64,000 bases of DNA from Aurantiochytrium sp. KH105. Lineage: Eukaryota > Sar > Bigyra > Thraustochytrida > Thraustochytriidae. Position 1 is the stretch's first letter. The number at the start of each line of letters is the position of its first letter. Below, in pieces: positions 8,814 through 18,963 of this stretch. The notes under the pieces are model-generated. The model had not been told where the DNA came from. It saw only the letters and a list, made by a program, of their open reading frames with translations, and searched no databases. The translations under genes and the position numbers were made by a program. The stretch spans positions 62,001 to 126,000 of the forward strand of contig BGKB01000129.1 in the NCBI GenBank assembly GCA_003116975.1. The letters run 5' to 3'.

Positions 8814-10436
8814 ATGGACGGCGGCGCAGAGGAGATTGTGCTGTGCGACGTGTCGAACACGACGGCAGCGCCCAAGCGCAACAGCTTGGGCAGAAAGGGC
8901 GATGCCGGCTCGATGCCCTCGCGGAGGTCCAGCTTTGGCAAGAGCGGGCCCAAGAAGAAGAAGCAGCAGCATCAGCAGCAGGGACCGACGCTGCAGAGAT
9001 TTTCGGTAAAGATCGATGGGCGTGCATACCACGTGCGAATCTTCGAGAAAACGGACGGCCTGTTGTACGCGAGCTTTTTGGACCAGGAAGCAGGCAAGGT
9101 GGTTCGCATCAAACGCTTGCAGCGTCAATGGCTCGAGAATCTTGACCAGGATACGCGTACAAATCTGCTGACATCTTCCTTTTTCCGCGAAAATGCCGCC
9201 TCGCTTCTTCATGCCACTGTAAAGCGCGCCGCACCGTCGGCCAATCAGGCCTCTTCATCAGTCTCATCGTCAACACCTACCTCAGCCTCGGCTCCGCGAC
9301 GCGCACCGCCGCCCGTGCCCCCGCCCGAGGAAAAAGAAAAAGAAGAGAAAAAAGAAGTGGTCATGGTGTCTCATGGAACGCAGACAATGAGTCTGATGAT
9401 GAATGGGAGCCCTGAAATGGCCCAGCTGAAAATGGAGTTGATGGATCAACGCGAGATCTCTGAGCGACTTGCCCGGGAGCGAGACGAGTGGAGAGAAAAA
9501 CACGACCGACTCAATGAGGACCTGACCGTGATTGAGCAAGAATACCCAGCGGCGCTTGAGACGCGGAGTCGAGAACTCGAAGAGCTCGCACGTGAGCTAA
9601 CGAATGTTCAACACCAGCTTAACGTGTACAAGAATCAGGCCGAGCAGTATTCGAGATCCGAGCAAGAGGCGCGCGACCGCGTCGAGGTGCTTGAGCGGAC
9701 CCTTGAGGACGAGCGCGCGCGTAGCGAACGCATGGGCGAGGACGTGCGTGCGGCGCGGCAAAAGCTTGTTGATATGGACGAGGAGCATCGCGGGACGATC
9801 AAGGATCTGTCCACGAGTCTCGAAGAGATGACAGAGTCATACAATGCTCACAAAGAGTACGGTGCCACACTCAAGGCCAAAATCCTGGAGGTCCGCGGAC
9901 AAGCTGAATCTCAAGTGGAGGCGCTCGACGCAGAGAAGAATCAAGTACAGCTCGAGCTCGAAAAGGAGCGTGAACGCGTCAAGATGGGGGAGCGAAAACT
10001 GCGCGAGCTAGGCGCAGAACTCCAAGATGCACGCGAAGAGGGCGCCAACGCGCAGAGCGAGTTTGTTGCCCTTGGCCACGAGTGCGCTCAGGCGCGTAAC
10101 AGATGCAAGGAGCTCGAAGACGAGGTCGAGGCGCTCCGAGAGTTTGCTATTGCTCATCAGAATGAAGCAGACCATGCTCGAGGCGAGATCGAGGCGCAGC
10201 GCTCTGTCTACGAGGAGCAACGCCAGAACCTCATTCGATCCCATCGCAACGAAATCAAGGATCTCAAGGTCAAGCTTTTCGATGCCGCAGACGCCAGTGA
10301 TGCCAAGGCCAAGGAGGTGCAGGAGCTTTCTGGATATGTGAACGAGATTCTCGCGCAACAGGAAACATATGAGGCCATTATGTGCGACAACTGCAAGGCC
10401 AGAGCCGCGTCTTCGGCCGCGAGCGCAATGACGTAA
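8814..10436 (+). CDS. Coiled-coil protein of unknown function
   Basis: A 540-residue protein. The N-terminus is basic and Ser-rich, with a kinase-site-like RRSSFG and a KKKK/QQ tract. A compact globular segment (about 65-140) and a Pro-rich linker (PPPVPPPEEKEKEE, about 165-180) follow. From about residue 200 to 520 there is near-continuous heptad coiled coil rich in Glu, Arg, Leu and Gln. The C-terminus carries a short CxxC (CDNC). No enzymatic motif is visible. It resembles cytoskeletal or centrosomal coiled-coil proteins only in general character. The ATG at 8814 is preferred because the preceding in-frame stretch from 8715 is compositionally unlike the protein. Confidence 0.75.
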   Translation: MDGGAEEIVLCDVSNTTAAPKRNSLGRKGDAGSMPSRRSSFGKSGPKKKKQQHQQQGPTLQRFSVKIDGRAYHVRIFEKTDGLLYASFLDQEAGKVVRIKRLQRQWLENLDQDTRTNLLTSSFFRENAASLLHATVKRAAPSANQASSSVSSSTPTSASAPRRAPPPVPPPEEKEKEEKKEVVMVSHGTQTMSLMMNGSPEMAQLKMELMDQREISERLARERDEWREKHDRLNEDLTVIEQEYPAALETRSRELEELARELTNVQHQLNVYKNQAEQYSRSEQEARDRVEVLERTLEDERARSERMGEDVRAARQKLVDMDEEHRGTIKDLSTSLEEMTESYNAHKEYGATLKAKILEVRGQAESQVEALDAEKNQVQLELEKERERVKMGERKLRELGAELQDAREEGANAQSEFVALGHECAQARNRCKELEDEVEALREFAIAHQNEADHARGEIEAQRSVYEEQRQNLIRSHRNEIKDLKVKLFDAADASDAKAKEVQELSGYVNEILAQQETYEAIMCDNCKARAASSAASAMT

Positions 10437-10564
10437 TCTGATCTTTTGTTTGTATGAGTGTCGGTCCGAAAAAGTTGATACGGAGAGAGATTGTTTTTAC
10501 TCGCTTTTCATTCTTATTTGCCTTCATCGCAAGCAATCTGTTGTTCAAAAATACGTGGTACATA

Positions 10565-10570
10565 AATAAA
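10565..10570 (+). terminator. Candidate AATAAA polyadenylation signal
   Basis: AATAAA lies about 130 bases past the coiled-coil gene stop, in AT-richer sequence with a following GT-rich stretch (TTGTTTGTGTGTGTG). This is typical of a 3' end signal in many eukaryotes. Whether this organism uses the motif is not shown by the sequence. Confidence 0.4.
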
Positions 10571-10689
10571 ATATTGATTGTTTGTGTGTGTGCGCGTGTT
10601 TTCCACTTTTGGCAGGGTGTCAAGAGATGCGCTTGGGTCGTTCTTGTTCCTGATCTTCGTTGCCATTGCAATGAACTCCTTCTTTTTTC

Positions 10690-11280
10690 TTACTGGCAGC
10701 TAAGAACGTACGAAAGATTCGTAATCGCGCCGAAGACCGCACCAAATGCTCCTGCAAGCGAAGTCAGAAGTACTGAGCCTGCAGTCATTCCTCCACCAAC
10801 CCAGCTGCCAAAGTACGCAAGTGCGTGAGAACTTGCTGCAGCACCGTTGAGCTTTCCACCAGCAAGCTTTCCCGCAATAGGACCGGCAAAGAGAGCAGTC
10901 GGGATCGCGAGAAGGGCACCAACAAGAACGCCGAAAAACATAGCTCGCCATGTGAGACGTTTTTTGATGGAGAATACCTTGCAGCCGTTCTTGGTGAGCA
11001 TAACCTCGCCCTTGCCAGCGTCTACTGTACGATATTCCGCGCCGTCCAAGTCAAGGCGATTAAGTAGCTCTTCCCCCATGCGCACGCCGCCGCGCGTCAC
11101 GTTCATGGTAAACTTGTTGTCACTTTCATCCCAATCCCACCCATACGGGGCCAGCGTGTCCTTTATTTCCTCCCACCCGAGCGCGTTGAGGTCATACCCG
11201 CTGGTAAGCGTCGCGCGGTTGAAGAGCAGGACAACCAGAAAGGTCCCGACAATTCGGGCATTCGAGAGCAGGCCGCGCAT
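10690..11280 (-). CDS. Small secretory-pathway or membrane protein with Gly/Ala-rich C-terminal helices
   Basis: A 196-residue protein from the ATG at 11280. It opens with a signal-peptide-like segment (RIVGTFLVVLLFNRATLTSG, about residues 9-28). A soluble part of about 80 residues follows, including LGWEEIKDTLAPYGWDWD. Two or three Gly/Ala-rich hydrophobic helices fill about 110-190, with GG/GA spacings like tightly packed membrane helices. I do not recognise the family. The in-frame ATG at 11316 would prepend a poly-Lys tract made by a (CTT)n microsatellite, which would mask the signal peptide, so I reject it. It converges with the coiled-coil gene 253 bases away. Confidence 0.65.
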   Translation of the reverse strand: MRGLLSNARIVGTFLVVLLFNRATLTSGYDLNALGWEEIKDTLAPYGWDWDESDNKFTMNVTRGGVRMGEELLNRLDLDGAEYRTVDAGKGEVMLTKNGCKVFSIKKRLTWRAMFFGVLVGALLAIPTALFAGPIAGKLAGGKLNGAAASSHALAYFGSWVGGGMTAGSVLLTSLAGAFGAVFGAITNLSYVLSCQ

Positions 11281-11304
11281 CTTCTTCTTCTTCTTCTTCT
11301 TCTT
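11281..11304. repeat. (CTT)n microsatellite abutting a start codon
   Basis: Eight CTT units lie immediately upstream of the minus-strand start at 11280, so the mRNA leader would carry (AAG)n directly before AUG. Confidence 0.75.
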
Positions 11305-12094
11305 TAAGCACTGCAAAGCGAGGTCTGGCGAGGAAGCTGCTAGGCGACCAGTCTCAGGCGGAAGTTATCTGCTTTGTTCGTTGCGTTTCGGGTCTGCAGC
11401 TCGGCCGCCGCGTGAAGCCCGCTCGGCCTCCTCGGAACTTGCTTTCTTTCTGCACGCTGTCTTCTCCCTCTCGAAAGCTCCAAGTCTGAGACCCACCCTA
11501 CAGAGCAGCCAGAAGCAGCGCGGACTTTGAAACGTCCCCTCTCCCCCTTCCTTGCCTTGCCTCATCTTCAAGTTGCCATGCCTTGTCCAAGAGCGCGACG
11601 CGAGGCACAGCGCCTTGGCTTCATCCGGACCATGACGCTCTGCGAGAACGCGTGGGGCCGCAGCTGCGGGGACTCGAGATACTCCGTCTCCGTCTTTTTC
11701 TTTTCTTCACCGTTCGGCTGTTGTTGTATTGTTATACCACCCCCAACACCCGGGTGATTGCGCCGTGCAGATAGATGGTGGCTAGCTGGCTAGTTAGCTG
11801 GACGTGGCTGCTGCACTGGCTGGCAGCAAGGTGGAGATCGAGATGAGTATATCAATGAAAATATTTCTGGGATTGTGTGATTTCCGTGGAATGGCCGTGG
11901 ATGACAAAGCAAAGCAAAGCAAAGCCAAGCAAAGCCTAGCTTCCATTCGTCCATTCATTCTTGGGACAAAGAATAGTATACTTGCAGCTGCAGCTGGAGA
12001 AACACGTCGAGTGACCCTGCGGCAGTCGCAGGTAGGTGAAACTCTCTTGTCCCGAGATGGCGCTTTTTCTGAAAAGATTGCTTGGATTCTGTTA
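11305..12094. other. Intergenic region between the small membrane-protein gene and the TCP11-family gene
   Basis: It holds the probable promoter of the gene starting at 11280 and the 3' flank of the TCP11-family gene ending at 12095. The only repeat of note is a short AAAGC tandem tract at about 11909-11935. No gene is seen. Confidence 0.5.
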
Positions 12095-14947
12095 TTATTC
12101 GGCCGCCTGCGCAGCCGTGGTCTTGGCGAGAATCTCGTCAAAGAGACCCTTGTGCGTTGCAAGGTGCAGCGCGTGGATGCAGTGAGCACGATTCACGAGA
12201 AGATCGTGGAAAGCTTCCGCGTGACGGTCAAGCGCGATCTTCTTGAGAAGTTGCAGCGCATTGTGCGTCGGATCCTTGAGGAGTTTACGCAAAATGGCCT
12301 GTAGCTGTCTCGTGACAGTGCGCTCGAGATTGGCGCTTTGCAGAAGCAGCGTGCGCACGACGTCACGGTCGGCCTCAGGCGCAAGGCCGGCCACATTCTC
12401 TGCCACGTCGGCAAGCTTGGCGCCCGGGGGATCGAGCAAGAGTGCCTGCAGTGTGCGCGAGTAATCGGCCGAGGTCTTTTCTTTGCCAAGCAGAGCCATC
12501 TCAGCCACGGCAACGCGTGCAAAAGCCTCGGCGCGGGCCCGCAAAACGCAAATGTCGTCAAAATCGAACTCGGCAAGCGTCTCTGGAAGATCCGAGGGCT
12601 GCGGCGCGTCATCCCGCGTAAGCAGCGAGACCATGCCCTCGAGAACCACTTCGCTGGCGTCGGTGGAAGACGGCGTCGAGGTAGCGGTAGTCGCCGCTGC
12701 GCTCGTTTCCACGGAAGCGAGAGCGCTGGCGAACCAAGCTTCTGTGCGGTGCGGGCCAACTGCAAGGGGACCCTTGCGGTACTCGCCTTGACGAAGACGA
12801 CCGATAAAATGCTCGCGCAGGTACGCTGCGCCCTGGTCATGACTGACGTTATCACGCAAGACCTTGAGGTGAAAGTTGGCCATGTCCGTCTCAATGGCTG
12901 CCAGCTCGCGCAGGACAAAGTCGAAGGCTCTCGGGGCAAGATCTTGCCACGATTTGCGCCGCTCTTGCGCGGCCACGTGAAGATCCATCAGCCATGACTC
13001 TGTGCGCTCCTGGCGAATCGGTGCTTGCAAAGCGAGAAGGCGCTCGCCGATGAACTGTACGAGACTGTACAGATCGGCTTGGTTGAAGGCATTTTCCCGG
13101 ACCTGTTGAGCCAGCAGCTCGGTGTCGAGGCGCTCTTCGAGCTGACGGATAAGGTCCGCACGGTTCGGCGTCAGTGCTGCAAGACGAGAGCAGACCTCTG
13201 CAACGATGCTAGGCAGCATATCTTTGGGCATGGCAGCGGCGTCGGCGTTGCCGGCAAGGTTGTGCATCGCAGACGCGTCCTCTTCTTCGCCCAACTTGTA
13301 GTCCGGGTCAACCATGAGTCGATGCATCATCTCCTCATTGCTCGGAGCCGCTGCGACGCCCTTGGGCACCTCGGGCACCTTGGGTACGCCCGACGTTTGG
13401 GCAGCAGCAGCAGCAGCAGCAGCAGGAGCCTGACTTTGCTGCGCCGAAGCAGAAGCAGCAGACGTTGGCGCAGGAAAGCGCTGGCGAATGCGTGCGACCC
13501 AGTCTCTGTAGAGCTGCTTGTCGCGAAGCACAGCCTTGGCACGCGTGCGAATCTGCTCGAGCTGGCCCGCTGTACCCTCGAAATGCTGCAAAAGGCCCGG
13601 GTCAGGGTTATCACCTTGCTCGTCGAGCATGGCGCGGACCTCGAGATGGTTCTCCTTGATTTGTACATAGGTCTCGAGAAGCTGCTCGGCAATGCAGAGC
13701 GCGTCAACTTGCTTCCACGCGAAAAAGGCCCGCATATATGCAAGGTGAGCGTGGCGCGCAAAAACGATCTTACGCGCAGCACGAGTGTGGTCGCGCGAGA
13801 TCAGTGTGGCATTCAAGCCGCGAAGAACAGTGAAAAAGTTCTTGGCAGCGATGCGCAGACGCTTACGCAGTTGAGCGCGTGTAGGCTCGATGTTGTCACC
13901 GTCGTCAGGCCCCAACACAGTCTCTGGATGGTACCAGATCATGAGGACGGCCAAAAAGGTGCGCGCAGCACTGACCGTAGTCGGCGAGCTGGGAGCAAGA
14001 GCGGATGAAGTCGGAGAAGTCCTGGATCGCTTGGCGGTGGCTCGAAGGGCATCGAGAAAGTTGCGAGCCGCCCCAATAACAGACGGCTGGCCCAAATGGG
14101 AAGCAACCTGCTCGAACGAGGGCGAGGCAGCGGCGAGGTCGAGCACGGCGCTCAGAGAAATGAGGGTCTCGAGAACAGCGCGTTGATGCTTGGTGCGGCG
14201 CCACCACGCTTGGACGCGACGCGTCATGCGAAGGCGATCGCACGTCTCTCGAACGCGAGTGAGATGCTCGCGAACCTGAGAAAGCTTGCGTTCGTATTCG
14301 ACGGCTCGACGTTCCTCGGCCTCGCTGATGCGCGCTTCGAGCTCGAGAAAAGGGACGCTCTTATCAGTGTCGAGACTGCGAGCACCCGGCGAAGAGGGCG
14401 CGTACTTGGGTGAGGCAGGCGCGGATTTTGGCGAGGCCGGCACGTCCGGACGCCGGGCGCGCTCCCTAATGTCATTGAGGATACGCATGCGGCGCTCCTC
14501 TGCTGCGCGCAGCTTGCCCTCAATATTCGCCGCGAGCTGCCGACGATCACGCTCGCGTTCCTGGCTGCGTCTGCGCGCGATGGCCTTGGCCCGCGCGACC
14601 TTGCGCGAGTTCTCGCGGACCTGGGCAATGAGGATTTCATCGCGGCGCTTCTTGGCCTCAGGGCTGCGCATGGCCTTGGCCTTGACGGATGCGTTCCGAC
14701 CCGCGGCGGGCGACCTGCAGCGCTTTTCGAGCCTCATCCGCACAGGGCTCATGGGCATCTGCGTCGCCGTCTTCGTGGCCTTGGGCGACGTCGCCGAGGT
14801 CTGCGACCCCGCGAACGGAGGCACGACCGCCCAGCTTCGGGGCTGTCCGGGGCCCCTGCCGATTTCCTCGACCAGTTCCACGACGCTCGCCTCCGCCTCG
14901 CGCGTCGCCACCTCCACCTCCACACGGAGCTCTCCGCGCTTCGCCAT
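12095..14947 (-). CDS. T-complex protein 11 (TCP11)-family protein
   Basis: A 950-residue single-exon protein. The N-terminal third is basic and low in complexity, with SPK-type repeats (SAPASPKYAPSSP). A coiled segment (about 170-230) precedes a helical TCP11-like body from about 330 to the end. Family hallmarks I recognise are the FFAWKQVDA helix and the block HRLMVDPDYKLGEE, which matches the plant/animal pattern of a conserved hydrophobic-DP-x-[FY]-x-L segment. TCP11 proteins in animals act in sperm cAMP signalling and in plants in organ growth; the molecular function is poorly known. An Ala/Gln-rich insert (about 515-535) comes from GCA repeats. The ATG at 14947 is preferred over 15001, which adds a low-complexity leader. 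Confidence 0.75.
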   Translation of the reverse strand: MAKRGELRVEVEVATREAEASVVELVEEIGRGPGQPRSWAVVPPFAGSQTSATSPKATKTATQMPMSPVRMRLEKRCRSPAAGRNASVKAKAMRSPEAKKRRDEILIAQVRENSRKVARAKAIARRRSQERERDRRQLAANIEGKLRAAEERRMRILNDIRERARRPDVPASPKSAPASPKYAPSSPGARSLDTDKSVPFLELEARISEAEERRAVEYERKLSQVREHLTRVRETCDRLRMTRRVQAWWRRTKHQRAVLETLISLSAVLDLAAASPSFEQVASHLGQPSVIGAARNFLDALRATAKRSRTSPTSSALAPSSPTTVSAARTFLAVLMIWYHPETVLGPDDGDNIEPTRAQLRKRLRIAAKNFFTVLRGLNATLISRDHTRAARKIVFARHAHLAYMRAFFAWKQVDALCIAEQLLETYVQIKENHLEVRAMLDEQGDNPDPGLLQHFEGTAGQLEQIRTRAKAVLRDKQLYRDWVARIRQRFPAPTSAASASAQQSQAPAAAAAAAAQTSGVPKVPEVPKGVAAAPSNEEMMHRLMVDPDYKLGEEEDASAMHNLAGNADAAAMPKDMLPSIVAEVCSRLAALTPNRADLIRQLEERLDTELLAQQVRENAFNQADLYSLVQFIGERLLALQAPIRQERTESWLMDLHVAAQERRKSWQDLAPRAFDFVLRELAAIETDMANFHLKVLRDNVSHDQGAAYLREHFIGRLRQGEYRKGPLAVGPHRTEAWFASALASVETSAAATTATSTPSSTDASEVVLEGMVSLLTRDDAPQPSDLPETLAEFDFDDICVLRARAEAFARVAVAEMALLGKEKTSADYSRTLQALLLDPPGAKLADVAENVAGLAPEADRDVVRTLLLQSANLERTVTRQLQAILRKLLKDPTHNALQLLKKIALDRHAEAFHDLLVNRAHCIHALHLATHKGLFDEILAKTTAAQAAE

Positions 14948-15812
14948 TTCTCCTCCTGCCGCTGCTCCTTCTCCGCTCCTCGCGCGAGACGAGCTCTGCA
15001 AGCTGCTCTGCTGCTCTGCTCTGCTGCTCTGCGAGCTCGCGAGTTCCTGGCGTTCTGCTCTCTTTCACAGCTCGCGTGCAAGACCCGATCGCGGCCGCTC
15101 GCTCGCTCGCACTCGGCCCCGCGCCGCGGCCGCCCGCCCCTCGATCCGCGTTTGCTCGCTGCGGCTCTGCGCCTGCGCTCGGCCTCGGCCGCCTGCGCTT
15201 AGCCAGGTCTCTCCGCTCGCACGGGCCCCGCGGAATGCGGAATATTGCGGACTGCGGAATGGTCGCGTGCACGGAGCGCCTCATCCGCGCGCCCTTAATA
15301 CGTATAGGCCGTGCATAGGATGTACTAGGATCGTACTCAATCATCCGCCCCCGTTCCACTCGCCGCCGTTCTCTTCCCGTTCTCTCTTCTTCTTCCGCTC
15401 GCCGCTGCACGCGCCGCGCGACAAGGACGAGGACGAGGACGAGGACAAGGACAAGGACCGGGACCAGGACCAAGCCCGGGCGCGTAGACCGCGAGAGGGA
15501 GCGCGCGGCGCCGCGGTTGCCTGGTCGGCGGCCGGCCATCCGAACAGCGTCGCGCCGGTCGCGCGCGGCCCGCGGGGGTGCACGGGAGCAGTAGTCGGTC
15601 GTGCGGTAGAATGGACAGCGAGCAGCACGCGCCGCGGAAGACCACGGCATGGAAAAGTCTTGGCGAGCCTGCCCTGTAGTTTGACCTAAGAGACTTTGGA
15701 GTCCAGGACGAGCGAATCCAGACCGTGCATGAAAGCCACGACCAAGACTACAATGAGACAAGACAGAAAGATACTTTGTGGATTCCCAGATCTCACTCTG
15801 AGTTTGACTCCG
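14948..15812. other. Intergenic region upstream of the TCP11-family gene
   Basis: It holds the 5' flank of the TCP11-family gene and the 3' flank of the membrane kinase gene. A degenerate GGACGA/GGACAA repeat lies at about 15424-15470, and two AGG(C/T)-type near-palindromes lie at about 15303-15325. No gene is seen. Confidence 0.5.
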
Positions 15813-18332
15813 CTACTGATGGACAATGTTATCTTCATGGACAGTGAGTCCAAGGACAGGGTACGACTTGTTGCGATTGTTTCGATTGCCGGTGATCGTG
15901 GCCGGACACTTGGGTAGCCACGTCTGGTTTGCTTGGTCGAAGACGTAAACTTGCTGGCCGCGTTCGAAAGCAGGGGCATTGGTATTGGATCGAGCGTCGA
16001 CAATATCGACAGATCGAGGGCCGAGGATCTCATGGAGAGCCTCGCAAATATCGTCCATGTCGAACCGTGATTTGACGTCCGTTTCCCAGGCTCCAAGAAT
16101 GATGTCGGCGATGTGTGGCGGCGTTGTTGGGTCAATGTCTGGTCTGTAACCGTGGATTGAAACGTTGGTGAGAATGTCTACCACGGTCCAATCCGCCGGG
16201 TGTGGATCTGCACCATGATGAAAAAGCTGCCAAAACAGGATGCCGAAAGCATAGACATCTACCTTGGCCGAGAGCTGGCCACGGTCTCCCGTGATCATTT
16301 CTGGCGCCGTATAAGCGACAGTTCCGCCTTCTTGGTCGTTCGTACTTGGCGGGCGAAGAACCGAAGTCATGCTTCTGGTCACGCCAAAGTCGCAAATCTT
16401 GACGTTCCACGCCTCGTCCAGAAGAACATTTTCGGGTTTAATATCAAAGTGGATCATTCCTTTGCTGTGTAGGAAGGAAAGTCCACTTGCAAGCTCTTGC
16501 GACCACTGGAGCAACGCGACTGCGCTTGGGCGTTGCGCAGGAGGAAGGCCGCTTGGATCAATGACTTGCGCGAGTGAATTGGGCGCGTACTCCATGACGA
16601 CCAATCGGTGTAGGTCCGAGTCCACAGCGCCGTATATCCTGATGATATTTGGATGATGCAGTTTGCGAAGATTGCGAATTTCTCTTGCAAAGCTCGAATG
16701 CGTGCGCCCTCCGAGATATTCTTTAATGGCCACGCGACTTCCCCTGAACTTGCCCATGAAAACCTTGCCGGCGCCGCCGCGTCCAATCAGTTTGCCAAAC
16801 TCTAATTCCGATGCATCTTGCATCGCTGCCATATCGTCGTCGTCGTCGTCGTCATGATGATGGTTTCCATCCTCGTCGTCGTCGTCGCTCTGTGGGTCTT
16901 CGTCGTCGTCGGCATCGTCGAATAGTTTAAGTCGCATGAGGGACAGCGAGTATCCGAGCATGCTCATGCGCCCCGTGCGTTTTCCTTTACCGCTACGTGG
17001 TAGACTTGCACCTTCAAGATCGTCGTCGTCATCATCAACCTGGCCCCTCTTCTTCTTCTTTTTCTTCTTTTTCGTGAGCAACACGTACACGACGGCGCCC
17101 AAAAGTAGCAATGTGGGAATGACTCCGACCCAAACGCCCGGAGCTGGGCCCGATGGTCGGTTGTTGGTCCCGGTCGAAAAGGTGTCTGGAGGCGTAGACC
17201 CATCTCCAGTCGTCCCGTTGCTGTCTGTCGTGGTATTGCCATCGTTGCCATTACCAGTGCCAGTGCCAGTGCCAGTGCCAGTACCCGATCCTGAAGCATA
17301 TGTGCTGCTGCAAAAGAGTCTGAAGTCGATCGGATCTTGCGAGCCCGATGGACCTATTGCCGTAACGATGGATCCGCCGCAATCTCCCTGAAGAGCGTAG
17401 GAATCCCATACAAGACTGGCCTCGTTTGTGCCGATACAATTGGCATATTCGTAGACGAATGCCTCCGTAGCGACTGTTGTTCCTGTGCTCGACGCGTCGC
17501 ACGTCACGCGCATGCTCCAGCCTGTACTTGAGTCTGCATCTGGCGTGTTTACACACAGGCTCTCTTCAGCTGTCTCAAACCAGGACGGCGTGCCTGATGT
17601 CGTGATTATCCAGGACGCCCATGGGATACCCGCAATGCCACAATCTTGTGTTTCGTCGACCACCCGCGCCACCTCGGCCTTGGTTTGTAAGCGTGCCTCC
17701 GATGTCACAGCATCTGTCACTGCGAGGACTCGCACGTACGAATCAAAGGAAACGTTGTTGCTCATCAGCACGCACGCGGAGTACTCGTACCCAATGAGCG
17801 CTTCGTTGCCAGTCCACGAGGCGCTATCCTGAGACCAGACGAGGCCTGTATCAATTTCGCCTCGAGCAACATCTGTTTGCTCTGGATATGCCCCCAGGAT
17901 CGTCGTGGATACGAGGTCTTCGCAAAAGGAATCTGCGTATTGTTCGATTGTAACCTTGAGGCTTACACCAGTCTCATGCTCTGCGACCAAAACGCGGTAT
18001 GACGCCAAGGTGGCCCGTCGTTGGCACACGCCAGCAACAACGACATACTGCTCGCTTGGCGTTGCCGACTCGATGCATACATCGGACTCATAATCGAAGA
18101 CCTGGTACATTACCACAAAGCCGCCCGTCTTGGGCACGGCCTGCACGTCCAGCAGTGGCATCTGCTGCAGCCTGCGCTCGCTGGTGTCCTCAAGGACGGC
18201 GGCGAGCTCGTCGGCCACGAACGCGACATCTTGCGCGCGCCGGAGCGAGGGCAGCAGGTCCGCGCCAAGCGCTCGCGCCGCCGTCGCCGCGACGGCCACG
18301 CACAAGCACGCCAGCGCGCGGCGGCCCTTCAT
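15813..18332 (-). CDS. Single-pass membrane protein kinase (receptor-like, TKL-type)
   Basis: An 839-residue protein from the ATG at 18332, chosen because a signal peptide begins there (MKGRRALACLCVAVAATAA). The Cys-containing extracellular part (about 24-395) ends in a Gly-Thr and Ser/Asn-rich stalk. A transmembrane helix (about 401-419) is followed by a Lys8 stop-transfer tract and several poly-Asp runs. The kinase domain (about 511-770) has the Gly-rich loop IGRGGAGKVF, the VAIK lysine, HFDIKPENV, DFG and APE. The catalytic loop is HFD rather than HRD, but Asp, Lys and Asn are present, so activity is plausible. The 55-residue tail (QQVYVFD...TWLP) may be an SH3/Tudor-like module. The ligand is unknown. 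The reading frame continues upstream to 18731, but that part looks like leader sequence. Confidence 0.85.
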   Translation of the reverse strand: MKGRRALACLCVAVAATAARALGADLLPSLRRAQDVAFVADELAAVLEDTSERRLQQMPLLDVQAVPKTGGFVVMYQVFDYESDVCIESATPSEQYVVVAGVCQRRATLASYRVLVAEHETGVSLKVTIEQYADSFCEDLVSTTILGAYPEQTDVARGEIDTGLVWSQDSASWTGNEALIGYEYSACVLMSNNVSFDSYVRVLAVTDAVTSEARLQTKAEVARVVDETQDCGIAGIPWASWIITTSGTPSWFETAEESLCVNTPDADSSTGWSMRVTCDASSTGTTVATEAFVYEYANCIGTNEASLVWDSYALQGDCGGSIVTAIGPSGSQDPIDFRLFCSSTYASGSGTGTGTGTGTGNGNDGNTTTDSNGTTGDGSTPPDTFSTGTNNRPSGPAPGVWVGVIPTLLLLGAVVYVLLTKKKKKKKKRGQVDDDDDDLEGASLPRSGKGKRTGRMSMLGYSLSLMRLKLFDDADDDEDPQSDDDDEDGNHHHDDDDDDDMAAMQDASELEFGKLIGRGGAGKVFMGKFRGSRVAIKEYLGGRTHSSFAREIRNLRKLHHPNIIRIYGAVDSDLHRLVVMEYAPNSLAQVIDPSGLPPAQRPSAVALLQWSQELASGLSFLHSKGMIHFDIKPENVLLDEAWNVKICDFGVTRSMTSVLRPPSTNDQEGGTVAYTAPEMITGDRGQLSAKVDVYAFGILFWQLFHHGADPHPADWTVVDILTNVSIHGYRPDIDPTTPPHIADIILGAWETDVKSRFDMDDICEALHEILGPRSVDIVDARSNTNAPAFERGQQVYVFDQANQTWLPKCPATITGNRNNRNKSYPVLGLTVHEDNIVHQ

Positions 18333-18963
18333 CGCCCGCTCGCTCGCTCGCCTCCAGCGTTTGTCGTGTGTTTCGCCAAAAGTAGTGGTACAGCACAGCG
18401 TGCACGTGCCACTTTTCGCGCTGCCTCGCGCCCCGATCCCGTGTGCGCGCACACCGCCCCGCGCGCGCGCCCGCGAGCTGCGCCGAGCGCGGGCGGGCGT
18501 GCCGGCGCGCGCGCCCGCGGCCGGGCCCGCGAGCGAGCGCGAGCGAGCGAGGGAGGGCGCCGCGACGCCCGCCGCAGCGGAGGGCGAAGAAGCCGCCCCT
18601 CGTTCCGCGTTTGTCCGCGGAGCGCCGCGGCGGAACTGACTCGCGAAAGCGCAACGCGACACTGACAGAAGCAGAAGGACTTCACAGGAGGTCGCAGCCG
18701 AGCCGCTCAAGGGAGGAAGGAAGGTGATCACGTCGATCGGGGAGCTCGAGCGGTAACTGCGACACGAGCTATAGGCCTATCTGTGTCTTGAATGCACGAG
18801 TCCGAGTCGCGATCGACATGGGCATCGTCGCGTCGTTCAGGAAATACAGATACTTTTCACGATCTATTCTACGTAGCGCCCGGTAGCGCCTGTCTCTTTT
18901 TTTGGTCTTGCATGCATGCATGCATGCATGCATGCAAAAGGAAGAGCGATTTTACTTTTTGGG
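18333..18963. other. Intergenic region between membrane kinase promoter and HAD phosphatase 3' end
   Basis: Very GC-rich leader sequence (18340-18650) lies directly upstream of the kinase start. The 10-bp palindrome ATAGGCCTAT is at 18771-18780. A (TGCA)n tract follows at 18909-18936, just past the stop of the minus-strand HAD gene. Confidence 0.5.
18909..18936. repeat. (TGCA)7 self-complementary repeat
   Basis: Seven TGCA units form a perfect 28-base palindrome able to extrude as a cruciform or fold as an RNA hairpin. It begins 27 bases past the HAD phosphatase stop, inside the probable 3' UTR or termination zone. Confidence 0.8.

Noticed and set aside
18333-18731. N-terminal extension of the membrane kinase frame
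   Set aside because: The added residues are Arg/Ala/Gly-rich, and the signal peptide begins exactly at 18332. An extension would bury it.
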